From the NCBI RefSeq assembly GCF_013359775.1, contig NZ_JABMCI010000042.1, forward strand, positions 38,977 to 102,976: DNA of 64,000 nt. The letters run 5' to 3'. The DNA comes from Cellulomonas humilata (GTDB taxonomy: Bacteria > Actinomycetota > Actinomycetes > Actinomycetales > Cellulomonadaceae). Below, in pieces: positions 7,410 to 18,044 of the stretch (positions are counted from its first letter, which is position 1; each line of letters opens with the position of its first letter). The notes beneath the pieces are model-generated. The model searched no databases. It saw nothing but the letters and a program-made list of their open reading frames with translations, and was not told where the DNA came from. The translations under genes were made by a program, and so were the position numbers.

Positions 7410-10400
7410 AAGACGCGCTCGACGACCGCGCGTGCCCGCCGGGCGGTGCGCAGGTAGTCCTGCTCCAGCTCGCCGCCGGAGCCCGCAGGGTAGCCGACCA
7501 CCCGGGCCAGCCCCGCGAGCGCCTGCCGGTCGTGCGGCAGCACGTCCGCGTGCGCTCCCCCGCGGCCGTTCCAGAGCACGTTGGCGTCCCGCAGCCGCGA
7601 GGCCAGCAGCCACGCCTCGGCGAGCACGCGCCCGTCCTCGGCGTCGAGCAGGCCCGCGGTGGACGCGGCCTCGAGCGCTGCGAGCGTGGCGGTGGTGCGC
7701 AGGGCCGGCACCTCGTGCGCGTGCTGGAGCTGGAGCAGCTGGGCGGTCCACTCGACGTCCGAGATCCCCCCGCGGCCCAGCTTCAAGTGCCGGGCCGGCT
7801 CGACGCCGCGCGGGAGGCGCTCGGCCTCGACGCGCGCCTTGATGCGGCGGACCTCGCGCTCGGCGGCATGATCGAGGCCGCCGGCCGGGTAGCGCATCGG
7901 GTCGATCAGCCGCAGGAAGCGCTCGCCGAGGTGCTGGTCGCCGGCGACCGGCCGTGCCCGGAGCAGCGCCTGGCTCTCCCAGGTGGCGGACCAGCGGCCG
8001 TAGTACTCGGCGTACGCGTCGAACGACCGGACCAGGGGGCCGTTGCGGCCCTCCGGGCGCAGGTCGGCATCGACTTCGAGCGTCGGCTCCGGCCCGACCG
8101 CTCCCAGCAGGGTCCGGAGCCTCGTGGCCACCTGGAGCGCGAACTCCTGCGCCTGGACGGGGTCCGCGCCCTCCAGAGGGTCGTGCACGAACAGCACGTC
8201 GGCGTCCGACGAGTAGCCCATCTCCCCGCCGCCCCACCGGCCCATGGCGACCACGAGCAGCCGGGTCGGGCTCCGGTCGAGGCCGCGTTCGGCGCGCACC
8301 ACGGACTCGGCGACCCGCAGCGCACCGACGAGCACGACGTCGGCGGCGACGCTCAGGCTCTGCGACGCCCGCTGCCCGGTGACCACGCCCAGCACGTCGG
8401 CGGCGGCGGTGCGGGCCAGCTCGCGCCGGCGCAACCCGCGCAGGGCCGTGACCGCGGCCACCGCCTCGTCGGAGCGCGCGAGGATCGAGTCGGCCTCGGC
8501 GGTGAGCCGCGCGAACGTCCGCGGGACCAGGTCGGCGTCGTCGGCGAGCCACGTGACCGACTCGGGGCTCCTGGTGAGCGCGTCGGCGACGTAGCGGGAC
8601 GTGGACAGCACGGTCGCGAGCCGACGGGCCGCTGTGCCCGAGTCGCGCAGCAGCTTGAGGTACCAGTGGGTGGCGCCCAGCTCGTCGGAGAGACGCCGGA
8701 ACGCGAGCAGGCCTCCGTCCGGGTCGGCGCCGTCCGCGAACCAGCCGAGCATGACGGGGAGCAGCTGCCGCTGGATCGACGCGCGCCGGGAGACGCCCTC
8801 GGTGAGCGCGGCGATGTGCCGCATGGCGCCGGCGGGGTCGGTGTAGCCGATGGCGGCCAGCCGAGCCTTGGCCGCCTCCGGCGCCAGGCTCGCCTCCGCG
8901 GTGGACAGCTGGGCGGTCGCCGGCAGGAGCGGCCGGTAGAACAGCTCCTCGTGCAGCCCGCGGACCTCCCGCCGCGTCGAGCGCCACCGCTCGGTCAGCC
9001 CGGCGGCGCCCTCCGCGCGCATCCCCACCGAACGCGCCAGCCGCCGCAGGTCCGGCTCCGAGGTCGGCATGAGGTGCGTGCGGCGCAGCCGGTAGAGCTG
9101 GATCCGGTGCTCCAGGACCCGGAGCAGGCGGTAGCAGACGGCCAGCTGCGCGGCGTGCGAGCGGCCGACGTACCCGCCTGCGGCGAGCGCGGCGAGCGCG
9201 GTCAGGGTGCTGGGGCTGCGGATCGACTCGTCCGCGCGGCCGTGGACGAGCTGCAGGAGCTGGACCGTGAACTCGACGTCGCGCAGACCGCCGACCCCGA
9301 GCTTGAGCTGCCGGTCGGCCTCCGCGGCAGGCACGTGGCTCTCCACCCGCCGGCGCATCGCCTGCGAGTCCTCGACGAAGTGCTCACGCGTCACCGCGCC
9401 CCACACGAACGGCTGCGTCATCTCCACGTACTCGTGCCCGAGCGCCTGGTCCCCGGCCAGCGGACGCGCCTTGAGCAGCGCCTGGAACTCCCACGTCTTG
9501 GCCCAGCGCTCGTAGTACGCCTTGTGGCTGGCGATCGTGCGGACCAGCGGCCCGTCCTTGCCCTCGGGGCGCAGCGCGGCATCGACCGGCCAGAGAGCCG
9601 GCTCGGCCGACGGCGTCGAGCACGCGCGCGCGAGACCGGCCGCCAGTCGCGAGCCTGCCGCGAGGGCCTCGGCCTCGTCGACCCCGTCGACCGGCTCGGC
9701 GACGTAGATGACGTCCACGTCGCTCACGTAGTTGAGCTCGCGGCCCCCGCCCTTCCCCATGCCGATGACCGCGAGCCGGACGCCGAGCCCGTGGTCGTCC
9801 AGGTCCGCTCGCGCCAGTGCGAGCGCCGCCTCGAGGGCGGCACCGGCCAGGTCGGCCAGTGCGGCGGCCACCCCGGGCAGCCGGCTCAGGGGGTCCGGGC
9901 TGGTAAGGTCGGTCGCCGCGATCCGCAGCAGCCGCGTGCGGTAGGCCAGCCGCATCGCGTCCGTGCCCCCGGCACCCGCCCGCCCGGCCACGGGGACGTC
10001 GGCGGCGGCATCGGCCCCCACCGCCGCCAGGAGCTCGGCACGGACCGACTCGACAGGTACTCCGGTCCCCGACGTCTCGTCGAGGAGCACGCGCAGGTTC
10101 TCGGGGTGCGCCACCAGGAAGTCGCCGAGTGCGACCGACGCACCGACGACCGCGAGCAGCCGTGCGCGGGCGGGACCGTCCTCCTCGAGGATGGCGCGCA
10201 GGACGCCGGGCAGATCGGGGCGTCCAGCGACTGCCCCGGCCAGCTTGGCGACCGTCAGCAGCGCCTGGTCAGGGTCCGCGACGTCCGCGAGGGGTGGGAT
10301 GAGCACGTCCGCGGGGACCTCGAGCACGCGGCGCAACGCCGCGTCCGCCAGGAGCCGCTCCGCGCGCGCGGCGTCCGACACCCCCGCCCGCGTGAGCCTG

Positions 10401-10438
10401 CCGGCGAGGGTGGACCCGCGTCCGTCGGGCGAGCTCAC
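7400..10438 (-). CDS. glnE: Bifunctional glutamine synthetase adenylyltransferase / adenylyl-removing enzyme
   Basis: 1012 residues, the full GlnE length. Two nucleotidyltransferase halves are visible: the N-terminal deadenylylase motif GMGKGGGRELNYVSDVDV (about residue 220) and the C-terminal adenylylase motif AMGRWGGGEMGYSSDADV (about residue 725). GlnE attaches AMP to, or removes it from, a tyrosine of type I-beta glutamine synthetase in response to nitrogen status. The GTG start overlaps the glnA2 stop in a GTGA, so translation is probably coupled. The longer open frame running on to 11800 is the antisense reading of glnA2, not part of the protein. Confidence 0.95.
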   Translation of the reverse strand: MSSPDGRGSTLAGRLTRAGVSDAARAERLLADAALRRVLEVPADVLIPPLADVADPDQALLTVAKLAGAVAGRPDLPGVLRAILEEDGPARARLLAVVGASVALGDFLVAHPENLRVLLDETSGTGVPVESVRAELLAAVGADAAADVPVAGRAGAGGTDAMRLAYRTRLLRIAATDLTSPDPLSRLPGVAAALADLAGAALEAALALARADLDDHGLGVRLAVIGMGKGGGRELNYVSDVDVIYVAEPVDGVDEAEALAAGSRLAAGLARACSTPSAEPALWPVDAALRPEGKDGPLVRTIASHKAYYERWAKTWEFQALLKARPLAGDQALGHEYVEMTQPFVWGAVTREHFVEDSQAMRRRVESHVPAAEADRQLKLGVGGLRDVEFTVQLLQLVHGRADESIRSPSTLTALAALAAGGYVGRSHAAQLAVCYRLLRVLEHRIQLYRLRRTHLMPTSEPDLRRLARSVGMRAEGAAGLTERWRSTRREVRGLHEELFYRPLLPATAQLSTAEASLAPEAAKARLAAIGYTDPAGAMRHIAALTEGVSRRASIQRQLLPVMLGWFADGADPDGGLLAFRRLSDELGATHWYLKLLRDSGTAARRLATVLSTSRYVADALTRSPESVTWLADDADLVPRTFARLTAEADSILARSDEAVAAVTALRGLRRRELARTAAADVLGVVTGQRASQSLSVAADVVLVGALRVAESVVRAERGLDRSPTRLLVVAMGRWGGGEMGYSSDADVLFVHDPLEGADPVQAQEFALQVATRLRTLLGAVGPEPTLEVDADLRPEGRNGPLVRSFDAYAEYYGRWSATWESQALLRARPVAGDQHLGERFLRLIDPMRYPAGGLDHAAEREVRRIKARVEAERLPRGVEPARHLKLGRGGISDVEWTAQLLQLQHAHEVPALRTTATLAALEAASTAGLLDAEDGRVLAEAWLLASRLRDANVLWNGRGGAHADVLPHDRQALAGLARVVGYPAGSGGELEQDYLRTARRARAVVERVFYG

Positions 10439-11772
10439 AGGACCGGCAGGAACCGCCGCAGCTCGTACGGCGTCACCTGCGAGCGGTACTCCTCCCACTC
10501 CTGGCGCTTGTTGCGCAGGAAGTAGTCGAAGACGTGCTCGCCCAGCGTCTCGGCGACGAGCTCGGACTTCTCCATGATCGAGATCGCGGCGTCGAGCGAC
10601 GTGGGCAGCGGCTCGATGCCCAGCGCACGACGCTCGGCGTCGGTGAGCTCCCAGACGTCGTCCTCGGCGCCCTCGGGCAGCTCGTAGCCCTCCTCGACAC
10701 CCTTGAGGCCGGCCGTGAGGAGCAGGGCGTACGCGAGGTACGGGTTGGTGGCCGAGTCGACCGCGCGGTACTCGATGCGGCTGGAGTTGCCCTTGCCCGG
10801 CTTGTACATGGGCACCCGCACCAGGGCGGACCGGTTGTTGTGGCCCCAGCAGATGTAGCTCGGCGCCTCGGCGCCGCCCCAGAGCCGCTTGTACGAGTTC
10901 ACGAACTGGTTGGTCACCGCCGTGATCTCGGCGGCGTGCTTGAGCAGGCCGGCGATGAACGAGCGCGCCGTCTTGGACAGCTCCAGGTGGCCACCGGCCT
11001 CGTGGAACGCGTTGCGGTCGCCCTGGAACAGGGAGAGGTGGGTGTGCATGCCGGAGCCGGGCTGGTCGGCCAGCGGCTTGGGCATGAAGCTGGCGAAGAC
11101 GCCCTGCTCGAGCGCCACCTCCTTGACCACGGTGCGGAACGTCATGATGTTGTCCGCGGTGGTCAGGGCGTCGGCGTAGCGCAGGTCGATCTCGTTCTGG
11201 CCCGGTCCGGCCTCGTGGTGGGAGAACTCGACCGAGATGCCCATCGACTCGAGCATCGTGATCGCGGCGCGGCGGAAGTCGTGCGCGGTGCCGCGCGGCA
11301 CGTGGTCGAAGTAGCCGCCCTGGTCCACCGGGACCAGCGGCAGGGCCGGGTCCGCGGGCGCGTCGAACAGGTAGAACTCGACCTCGGGGTGCGTGTAGAA
11401 GGTGAACCCCTGGTCGGCCGCCTTGGACAGCGCGCGCTTGAGCACGGTGCGGGAGTCCGCGAGCGACGGCTCCCCGTCGGGCGTCAGCAGGTCGCAGAAC
11501 ATGCGGGCGGTCCCGTGCCGCTCGCCCCGCCACGGCAGGATCTGGAACGTCGACGGGTCGGGCTTGGCGATCATGTCCGCCTCGTACACCCGGGTCAGGC
11601 CCTCGATGGCGCTGCCGTCGAACCCGATCCCCTCCGAGAAGGCAGCCTCGAGCTCGGCGGGGGCTACCGCCACCGACTTCAGGATCCCGAGCACGTCGGT
11701 GAACCAGAGACGGATGAAGCGGATGTCCCGCTCCTCGACCGTGCGGAGCACGAACTCCTGCTGCCTGTCCAT
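10435..11772 (-). CDS. glnA2: Type I glutamine synthetase, GlnA2 class
   Basis: 445 residues, starting MDRQQEFVLRTVEERDIRF as in Streptomyces and Mycobacterium GlnA2. It contains the beta-grasp domain and the catalytic domain, with GSGMHTHLSL, the NNRSALVRVP segment and the C-terminal LRNKRQEWEEYRSQVT. It makes glutamine from glutamate, ammonia and ATP. The adenylylation loop with NLYDLPP found in GlnA1 is absent, so the adjacent GlnE probably acts on a GlnA1 encoded elsewhere. glnA2-glnE adjacency is conserved in actinobacteria. An alternative ATG at 11781 would add three residues. Confidence 0.95.
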   Translation of the reverse strand: MDRQQEFVLRTVEERDIRFIRLWFTDVLGILKSVAVAPAELEAAFSEGIGFDGSAIEGLTRVYEADMIAKPDPSTFQILPWRGERHGTARMFCDLLTPDGEPSLADSRTVLKRALSKAADQGFTFYTHPEVEFYLFDAPADPALPLVPVDQGGYFDHVPRGTAHDFRRAAITMLESMGISVEFSHHEAGPGQNEIDLRYADALTTADNIMTFRTVVKEVALEQGVFASFMPKPLADQPGSGMHTHLSLFQGDRNAFHEAGGHLELSKTARSFIAGLLKHAAEITAVTNQFVNSYKRLWGGAEAPSYICWGHNNRSALVRVPMYKPGKGNSSRIEYRAVDSATNPYLAYALLLTAGLKGVEEGYELPEGAEDDVWELTDAERRALGIEPLPTSLDAAISIMEKSELVAETLGEHVFDYFLRNKRQEWEEYRSQVTPYELRRFLPVL

Positions 11773-11853
11773 GCGGTACATCCTGCCTGATGAACCGCAC
11801 TGCGCAGCGTCAGTGTCCGGGGTGCGTCGGCACCGGGTCCCGGAACCGGTGGT

Positions 11854-11859
11854 TAGGCT
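11854..11859 (+). promoter_or_regulatory. -10 box (TAGGCT) of the nadE leaderless promoter
   Basis: TAGGCT is followed by 6 nt and the nadE ATG. An imperfect palindrome, CACCGG...CCGGTG at 11831-11851, lies directly upstream and may be a regulator site. Confidence 0.55.
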
Positions 11860-11865
11860 CGGCCC

Positions 11866-13551
11866 ATGCCTCATCCCCGCATCGCCCTCGCGCAGATCGA
11901 CACGCGTGTGGGGGACGTCGACGCCAACGCCCAGACCGTCCTCGACTGGTCCCGGACGGCCGCGCAGGCCGGCGCCCACCTGGTCGTCTTCCCCGAGATG
12001 ACACTCACCGGCTACCCCATCGAGGACCTCGCGCTGCGGGCGTCGTTCCGCCGCGGGGCCGAGGCGGCCCTGCAGCGCACGGCGACCGCCCTGGCGGACG
12101 AGGGACTCGGTGACCTGGCCGTCCTCGTCGGCACGGTCGGGGAGAAGCTGGTGACGCCGGTGCACGAGCCGGGCGCGCCCGAGGGCCCCCGGCGACCCAC
12201 CAACCAGGCGGTCCTGCTCCAGCACGGCACGGTGCAGGTCCGCTACGACAAGCACCACCTGCCCAACTACGGCGTGTTCGACGAGTACCGGATCTTCGCG
12301 TCCGGTGACGACGTGTGCGTGATCGACGTGCTGGGCCGCCGGGTGGGCGTCGTCATCTGCGAGGACATCTGGCAGGACGGCGGACCCGTCTCGCAGATGG
12401 ACGAGAACGAGGTCTCCCTGCTGGTGGTGCTCAACGCGTCCCCGTACGAGGAGGGCAAGGGGTACCAGCGCGTCGAGCTGGCCGCGCGACGGGCCCACGA
12501 GGTCGAGGCGCCGGTCGCGTACGTGAACCTGGTCGGAGCGCAGGACGACCTCGTGTTCGACGGCGGCTCGTTCGTCATCGCGACCGACGGCACCGTCCTG
12601 GCGCGCGCCCCGCAGTTCGTGGAGAACCTGCTGGTGTGGGACCTGCTCGGCGACGACGACGCCCCCGCGCGGGGCTCGGTCGCCCCGCCGCTCGCGCCCG
12701 ACGAGGAGGTCTACCGCGCGCTGGTCACCGGCCTGCGCGGCTACGTGACCAAGAACGGCTTCACGTCCGTGGTGTTCGGGATGTCCGGCGGCATCGACTC
12801 CGCGCTGGTGGCGGCGATCTCCGCCGACGCCATCGGGGGCGAGAACGTGGTCGGCGTGTCCATGCCGTCGGTGTACTCCTCCGAGCACAGCAAGGACGAC
12901 GCGGCGGACCTGGCCAAGCGGATCGGGGCGGACTACCGGGTCCAGCCGATCTCCCCCATGGTCGACGCCTTCGAGAACGAGCTGTCCCTGGACGGCCTCG
13001 CGGCCGAGAACCTGCAGGCCCGGGTGCGCGGCGTGATCCTCATGGCGCTGTCCAACTCCGAGGGCCACCTGGTGCTGGCGCCCGGCAACAAGACGGAGCT
13101 CGCGGTCGGGTACTCGACGATCTACGGCGACGCCGTCGGTGGCTTCGCCCCCATCAAGGACATCGACAAGTCACGCGTCTGGGCGCTGGCCCGCTGGCGC
13201 AACGACGCCGCCCGGGACGGGGTCTTCGGACCCGACGAGCTGCCGCCGATCCCCGAGTCGTCGATCACCAAGCCGCCGTCGGCCGAGCTGCGTCCCGGCC
13301 AGGTGGACCAGGACTCGCTCCCGCCGTACGAGCTCCTCGACGAGGTTCTCGACGCCTACGTGGAGAACGCCGAAGGCCGTGCGGAGCTGCTCGCGCGGGG
13401 GTTCGACCCCGCCGTCGTCGACAAGGTCCTCGCCCTCGTGGACCGGGCGGAGTGGAAGCGTCGCCAGTACCCGCCGGGCACCAAGGTGACCGCGCTGGCG
13501 TTCGGCCGCGACCGTCGCCTCCCGATCACCACCCGCTGGCGCGAGCCGTGA
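11866..13551 (+). CDS. nadE: Glutamine-dependent NAD(+) synthetase
   Basis: 561 residues. An N-terminal nitrilase-type glutaminase domain (residues 1-270) carries [12 protein letters not shown] (Glu), a central lysine ([17 protein letters not shown]) and ICEDIWQDG (nucleophilic Cys). A C-terminal ATP-pyrophosphatase domain has the P-loop [14 protein letters not shown] near residue 303. It amidates nicotinic acid adenine dinucleotide, using ammonia released from glutamine. The length fits the shorter two-domain form rather than the 680-residue mycobacterial type. It is the first gene of a forward run that continues with panB. Confidence 0.95.
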   Translation: MPHPRIALAQIDTRVGDVDANAQTVLDWSRTAAQAGAHLVVFPEMTLTGYPIEDLALRASFRRGAEAALQRTATALADEGLGDLAVLVGTVGEKLVTPVHEPGAPEGPRRPTNQAVLLQHGTVQVRYDKHHLPNYGVFDEYRIFASGDDVCVIDVLGRRVGVVICEDIWQDGGPVSQMDENEVSLLVVLNASPYEEGKGYQRVELAARRAHEVEAPVAYVNLVGAQDDLVFDGGSFVIATDGTVLARAPQFVENLLVWDLLGDDDAPARGSVAPPLAPDEEVYRALVTGLRGYVTKNGFTSVVFGMSGGIDSALVAAISADAIGGENVVGVSMPSVYSSEHSKDDAADLAKRIGADYRVQPISPMVDAFENELSLDGLAAENLQARVRGVILMALSNSEGHLVLAPGNKTELAVGYSTIYGDAVGGFAPIKDIDKSRVWALARWRNDAARDGVFGPDELPPIPESSITKPPSAELRPGQVDQDSLPPYELLDEVLDAYVENAEGRAELLARGFDPAVVDKVLALVDRAEWKRRQYPPGTKVTALAFGRDRRLPITTRWREP

Positions 13552-13574
13552 CCACCCCGACAGGAGCACCACGA

Positions 13575-14387
13575 ATGACTCAGACCCCGAAGCGCGTCCG
13601 CGTGCACCACCTGCGCGAGGCCAAGGAGCGCGGCGAGCGGCTGACGATGCTCACGGCCTACGACGCCGTGACTGCGCACATCTTCGACGAGGCCGGCATC
13701 GACATGCTGCTGGTCGGCGACTCGATCGGGAACACCATGCACGGTCACACCACGACCCTCCCGGTGACCGTCGACGACCTGATCCCCCCGGCACGTGCCG
13801 TCGCGCGGGCCGCGAAGCGGGCGTTCGTCGTCGCCGACCTGCCGTTCGGCTCGTACGAGGCGGGACCCGCGCAGGCGCTGGAGACCGCCGTGCGGATGAT
13901 GAAGGAGACCGGAGTCGCCGCCGTGAAGTTCGAGGGCGGCAAGCGGGTGGTCCCGCAGATCAAGGCGCTGACCGACGCCGGCATCCCGGTGGTGGCGCAC
14001 CTCGGCTACACGCCGCAGTCGGAGAACCTGCTGGGCGGACCGCGCGTGCAGGGTCGGGGCGACCTCGCCGCCGAGCTGCTGTGCGAGGACGCGGTGGCCA
14101 TCGCCGAGGCGGGTGCGGTCGCCGTGGTGCTGGAGATGGTGCCGGCACCGGTGGCGGCGCGGGTCACCGAGATCCTGCAGATCCCGACCATCGGCATCGG
14201 CGCGGGCTCGGAGTGCGACGGGCAGGTGCTCGTGTGGGTCGACATGGCCGGCATGACGGACTGGTCGCCGCGCTTCGCCAAGCGGTTCGGCGAGGTCGGG
14301 GCCGCCCTCAAGGCCGCGGCGGTCGCGTACGCCGACGAGGTGCGCGGCGGAACCTTCCCGGACCCGGACCACCAGTTCGACGCGTGA
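13575..14387 (+). CDS. panB: 3-methyl-2-oxobutanoate hydroxymethyltransferase
   Basis: 270 residues. PanB signatures are [20 protein letters not shown], the metal-binding [19 protein letters not shown] and EMVPAPVA with the catalytic glutamate. It makes ketopantoate in pantothenate and CoA synthesis. AGGAG precedes the ATG by 8 nt. It lies 23 bp after nadE and overlaps the next gene by 4 nt. No panC or panD is in the window. Confidence 0.95.
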   Translation: MTQTPKRVRVHHLREAKERGERLTMLTAYDAVTAHIFDEAGIDMLLVGDSIGNTMHGHTTTLPVTVDDLIPPARAVARAAKRAFVVADLPFGSYEAGPAQALETAVRMMKETGVAAVKFEGGKRVVPQIKALTDAGIPVVAHLGYTPQSENLLGGPRVQGRGDLAAELLCEDAVAIAEAGAVAVVLEMVPAPVAARVTEILQIPTIGIGAGSECDGQVLVWVDMAGMTDWSPRFAKRFGEVGAALKAAAVAYADEVRGGTFPDPDHQFDA

Positions 14388-15355
14388 CGGCGGCGGCTCG
14401 GGTCCTCGTCTGGGCGGTCGCGCTCTCCGTGCTCGGCGTGCTCGTGGCCCTCGCGGTGCCCGTGGCGTCCGGTACGTACCTCGTCGCGCAGGTGGTGTCG
14501 TTCCGCGCGCTGCTCGGCCTCGGGTCCGCGGTGGTCGCCGCCGCGCTCCTGGCCGTCCCCGCGACGAGGCGTCGGCTGCTGCCCCTCACGGTCGCCCTGA
14601 TCGTGGGCGCCGCGGCGCAGGGGGCCGTGCTCGCGGCCCGCTCGACACCGCAGCACGCCGACGCGGCAGGTTCCGGCGACCAGGTCGTCGTGCTCTCGTT
14701 CAACACCCTGAGCACGGTGGATCCCGCCGTGCTGGCGGACCTGGCGCTGGAGCACGGCGCGGACGTCGTCGTGCTTCCCGAGACCTCCGGCTACACCGCC
14801 CGCATGACGGCCAAGCGGATGGCCTCGGCCGGTCAGCCGATGCAGCGGCTCACCGCGGCCGGTCACTCGTCCTTCGTCGCCGGCACCGCGCTGCTGGTCT
14901 CGGAGCGTGTCGGCACCTACCCGGCGTCCGAGTCGCTCCCCACCCTGCTGGGATCGCTGCGCGCGGACCCGAGCGACCCGGCCGGGTCACCCGTGATCGT
15001 GGCGGCCCACCCGATCGCGCCGATCAGCCGTGGCTCCATGCCGACCTGGCGCACGGAGACCCGTCTGGTGGCCGACCTGTGCGGCTCGACACCCGGCGTG
15101 ATCGTGGCGGGCGACCTCAACTCGACGCTGGACCACCCCGGCCTCCAGGACCTGGGACCGTGCATCGACGCGGCGCGCGCGTCCGGTGCTGCGGCGCTCG
15201 GCACGTGGCCCGCGTCCGCACCGAGGTTCCTGGCCGCACCGATCGACCACGTGCTGGTCGACGGCCGCGCCTGGCGGGTGGTCGGCTTCCAGGTGCTGGA
15301 GCGCACCGGCGGGAGCGACCACCGCCCGATCCTCGCGACGCTCGAGCGCCGCTGA
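14384..15355 (+). CDS. Membrane-anchored endonuclease/exonuclease/phosphatase-family protein
   Basis: 323 residues from a GTG that overlaps the panB stop (GTGA). Three N-terminal hydrophobic helices (about residues 5-90) are followed by an extracytoplasmic EEP-fold domain: [34 protein letters not shown] and the final [13 protein letters not shown], which hold the metal-binding Asn, Glu, Asp/Asn and His. Substrates in the family range from nucleic acids to phospholipids and sugar phosphates, so the role is open. Coupling to panB looks positional rather than functional. Confidence 0.82.
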   Translation: MTAAARVLVWAVALSVLGVLVALAVPVASGTYLVAQVVSFRALLGLGSAVVAAALLAVPATRRRLLPLTVALIVGAAAQGAVLAARSTPQHADAAGSGDQVVVLSFNTLSTVDPAVLADLALEHGADVVVLPETSGYTARMTAKRMASAGQPMQRLTAAGHSSFVAGTALLVSERVGTYPASESLPTLLGSLRADPSDPAGSPVIVAAHPIAPISRGSMPTWRTETRLVADLCGSTPGVIVAGDLNSTLDHPGLQDLGPCIDAARASGAAALGTWPASAPRFLAAPIDHVLVDGRAWRVVGFQVLERTGGSDHRPILATLERR

Positions 15356-15359
15356 CGGC

Positions 15360-15533
15360 TCAGGCCTGCTGCTCGTCCTCGCTGTCCCAGTCCTGGTTGC
15401 GCTTGCGCGCCTTCTCCAGCGCGTGCGTCGCCTCGTCCCGCGTCGCGTACGGGCCCATCAGCTTGGTCCAGTCGCTCTGCCGGCCCTCCTCGACCTCGTG
15501 GGTCTCGATGTTGAACCAGAAGTTGCCCGCCAT
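15360..15533 (-). CDS. Conserved 57-residue actinobacterial protein
   Basis: ATG at 15533 preceded by GGGAG with 5 nt spacing; TGA at 15360. The protein begins [17 protein letters not shown] and continues with a W-x-K-L-M-GPY segment and an alpha-helical [13 protein letters not shown] tail. Small proteins of this form occur next to map in many actinobacteria and resemble half of a SPOR/methionine-aminopeptidase-associated domain, with no known role. It diverges from map, with 79 bp between the two starts. Confidence 0.75.
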   Translation of the reverse strand: MAGNFWFNIETHEVEEGRQSDWTKLMGPYATRDEATHALEKARKRNQDWDSEDEQQA

Positions 15534-15599
15534 GTCGCTCTCCCTTCACCGGGGCACCGACGAGACCGGCCCTGACCGGCCCCGATGCCCTCCTGTCCG

Positions 15600-15605
15600 T
15601 AGACT
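15600..15605 (+). promoter_or_regulatory. -10 box (TAGACT) of the map leaderless promoter
   Basis: TAGACT, 7 nt spacer, then ATG 15613. It fixes the map start well inside a longer open frame. Confidence 0.5.
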
Positions 15606-15612
15606 GCCAGGT

Positions 15613-16485
15613 ATGTCGCCCGTGCACGCGCCAAGATCCGCCCTGGTCCCGGGCACGGTGAGCCCACGTCGAGACGTCCCGTCGTCCATCGCCCGCCCGG
15701 AGTACGTCGGCAGGCAGGGCCCCGCGCATTGGACAGGCAGCAACGTCCTGGAGCCCGAGATGATCGAGCGCGTCCGGGTGGCCGCCCGCCTCGCGGCGCA
15801 GGCCCTGGAGCTCGTCGGCAGCCATGTCGCCCCCGGGGTCACCACCGACGAGCTGGACGTGATCGGGCACGAGTTCCTGGTCGGCCACGGCGCGTACCCG
15901 TCGACGCTGGGCTACCGCGGCTTCCCCAAGTCGCTGTGCACCTCCGTCAACGAGGTCATCTGCCACGGCATCCCGGACTCGACCGTGATCGAGGACGGCG
16001 ACATCGTGAACATCGACGTCACGGCCTACATCGGCGGCGTGCACGGCGACAACAACGCGACGTTCCTGGCGGGCGACGTCGACGAGGAGTCGCGGCTGCT
16101 GGTCGAGCGCACGCAGGAGGCGCTGACCCGCGCGATCAAGTCCGTCGTGCCGGGCCGGGAGATCAACGTCGTCGGGCGCGTCATCGAGAAGTACGCGGCG
16201 CGCTTCGGCTACGGGGTGGTCCGGGACTACACCGGTCACGGCGTCGGACCCGCGTTCCACACCGGGCTGATCGTCCCGCACTACGACGCGGCTCCCGCCT
16301 ACGACACGGTCATCGAGCCCGGAATGGTCTTCACCATCGAGCCCATGCTCAACCTCGGCACCCCCGACTGGGTCATGTGGGACGACGACTGGACCGTCCT
16401 CACGGCCGACGGACGGCGCAGCGCGCAGTTCGAGCACACCCTGCTGGTCACCGACACCGGAGCGGAGATCCTGACCCTGCCATGA
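15613..16485 (+). CDS. map: Type I methionine aminopeptidase
   Basis: 290 residues. The pita-bread fold residues are visible: CHGIP (His), [20 protein letters not shown] (two metal Asp), [12 protein letters not shown] (metal His), FTIEPML (Glu) and FEHTLLVT (Glu). It removes initiator methionine after deformylation. The N-terminal extension of about 40 residues with basic and proline residues is common in actinobacterial MetAPs of the longer class. The stop overlaps the ppgK ATG by 4 nt. Confidence 0.95.
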   Translation: MSPVHAPRSALVPGTVSPRRDVPSSIARPEYVGRQGPAHWTGSNVLEPEMIERVRVAARLAAQALELVGSHVAPGVTTDELDVIGHEFLVGHGAYPSTLGYRGFPKSLCTSVNEVICHGIPDSTVIEDGDIVNIDVTAYIGGVHGDNNATFLAGDVDEESRLLVERTQEALTRAIKSVVPGREINVVGRVIEKYAARFGYGVVRDYTGHGVGPAFHTGLIVPHYDAAPAYDTVIEPGMVFTIEPMLNLGTPDWVMWDDDWTVLTADGRRSAQFEHTLLVTDTGAEILTLP

Positions 16486-17267
16486 GCGACCACAAGCACA
16501 AGAACGACCCTGAGAGCCGAGCGATCGCGTTCGGCATCGACATCGGCGGGAGCGGGATCAAGGGCGCACCGGTCTCGCTGGCGGACGGCGAGTTCGCCGC
16601 CGACCGCAAGCGGATCCCCACGCCGCAGCCCTCCACCCCGGACGCGGTCGCCGCGACGGTGGCCAAGGTGGTCGACTCGTTCGACCTGGGCAAGGACGTG
16701 CCGATCGGGGTGACGTTCCCGGCCGTGATCCTGCACGGGGTCGCGCAGTCCGCGGCGAACGTCGACAAGTCGTGGATCGGCACCAACGTCGAGAAGGCGG
16801 TGCAGCACGCCACCGGGCGCAAGGTGCTGGCGGTCAACGACGCCGACGCCGCGGGCTACGCGGAGGTCCTCTACGGTGCCGCGAAGGGCGTCGACGGCGT
16901 CGTCCTCGTCGTCACCCTCGGCACCGGCATCGGGTCCGCGCTGATCGTCGACGGGCACCTCGTCCCCAACACGGAGCTCGGTCACCTGGAGATCGACGGG
17001 TTCGACGCCGAGTCGCGTGCCGCCGAGAGCGTGCGCGACCGTGAGGGCCTGGACTGGTCCGGGTGGGCCGAGCGTCTCCAGCGGTACTTCACGGTGGTGG
17101 AGAACCTGTTCTGGCCCGACCTCATCGTGGTCGGCGGCGGCGTGAGCAAGCACCACTCCGACTTCCTGCCGCTGCTGGACCTGCGCACGAAGATCGTGCC
17201 CGCCCAGCTGCGCAACGCCGCAGGGATCGTCGGCGCGGCGGCGCTCGCTGCCAAGTCGCGCGGCTGA
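16482..17267 (+). CDS. ppgK: Polyphosphate glucokinase
   Basis: 261 residues of the ROK fold. [15 protein letters not shown] is the phosphate-binding motif, VTFPAVI and [10 protein letters not shown] line the glucose site, and [16 protein letters not shown] is the second nucleotide-binding motif. Actinobacterial PPGK phosphorylates glucose with inorganic polyphosphate, and with ATP in some members. It overlaps map by 4 nt and is 3 bp from the next gene. A polyphosphate kinase 2 lies at 50.6-51.5 kb, so the window holds two polyphosphate enzymes. Confidence 0.93.
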   Translation: MSDHKHKNDPESRAIAFGIDIGGSGIKGAPVSLADGEFAADRKRIPTPQPSTPDAVAATVAKVVDSFDLGKDVPIGVTFPAVILHGVAQSAANVDKSWIGTNVEKAVQHATGRKVLAVNDADAAGYAEVLYGAAKGVDGVVLVVTLGTGIGSALIVDGHLVPNTELGHLEIDGFDAESRAAESVRDREGLDWSGWAERLQRYFTVVENLFWPDLIVVGGGVSKHHSDFLPLLDLRTKIVPAQLRNAAGIVGAAALAAKSRG

Positions 17268-17270
17268 CCC

Positions 17271-18044
17271 GTGCGCGACCTCGTCGAGGTCGCGCCGGGC
17301 GTCCACGTGGCGACGAGCGCCGTCTACACGACGACCTCGACGCTCCTCGTCGGCGACGACGGCACGTGCCTCGTGGTCGATCCCGCGGTCACCGCACGCG
17401 AGGTCGACGGGCTCGCCGCGGCGATCCGTGACCGCGGCTGGAGCCCGGTCGCCGTGTGGTCGACGCACGCGCACTGGGACCACGTCCTGGACGGTCCGGG
17501 GCTGGCCCGCCTGCCCCGCTGGGCGGACGGTGCGGCTGCCACGGACCGCGAGACCCTCGCCGCCGAGCGCGACGCCGACGACGAGCTCGCCCGGGTCGGC
17601 GAGGCACCGGCACCGATCGCCGCGCCGGCCACCGCCTACCCACGGCGGTCGCCCGGCGTGCTCGACTGGCCGGGCCGGACCGTCCGCGTCCTCACGCACT
17701 CGGCGCACGCCCGCCCGCACACCGCGCTGCTCGTCCCGGACGTCGGCGTCCTGGTGGCCGGAGACATGCTGTCCGACGTCGAGATCCCGCTGCTGGACCT
17801 GTCGTCGGACGACCCCGTCGGCGACTACCGGGCAGCCCTCGACCTGCTGGAGTCCGCCGGCGCGCGGGTCGTGGTCCCGGGGCACGGGCGGGTCGGGGGT
17901 CCCGACGAGCTCCGGCGTCGGCTCGCCGCCGACCGCGCGTACCTGTCGGCGCTCACCGACGGCAAAGAGGTCGACGACGACCGGTACGCCCTCCCCTGGG
18001 CGGCCGCCGCCCACGCCGCGCACCGGGCCGCGGTGGGACGATGA
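17271..18044 (+). CDS. Metallo-beta-lactamase-fold hydrolase
   Basis: 257 residues from GTG 17271. The zinc motif THAHWDH is at about residues 63-69. It is followed by a histidine in HSAHARPHT, the aspartate of VAGDMLSD and the last histidine in VVPGHGRV, a complete binuclear site. The family includes glyoxalase II-like thioesterases, lactonases and others; this member cannot be assigned. It follows ppgK by 3 bp and overlaps the next gene by 4 nt, so the run map-ppgK-MBL-DUF6191 is probably one transcript. Confidence 0.85.
   Translation: MRDLVEVAPGVHVATSAVYTTTSTLLVGDDGTCLVVDPAVTAREVDGLAAAIRDRGWSPVAVWSTHAHWDHVLDGPGLARLPRWADGAAATDRETLAAERDADDELARVGEAPAPIAAPATAYPRRSPGVLDWPGRTVRVLTHSAHARPHTALLVPDVGVLVAGDMLSDVEIPLLDLSSDDPVGDYRAALDLLESAGARVVVPGHGRVGGPDELRRRLAADRAYLSALTDGKEVDDDRYALPWAAAAHAAHRAAVGR

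Noticed and set aside
6039..8987. 1521-residue minus-strand frame joining glnE antisense with the DTP-repeat protein
   Set aside because: The part beyond 6038 is opposite the AI-2E-type exporter and in the wrong frame for glnE. The GTG at 6038 with a ribosome binding site gives the true start.
10439..11865. GlnR box near glnA2
   Set aside because: No gTnAC-n6-GnnAC pattern is visible in the 93 bp between the glnA2 and nadE starts.
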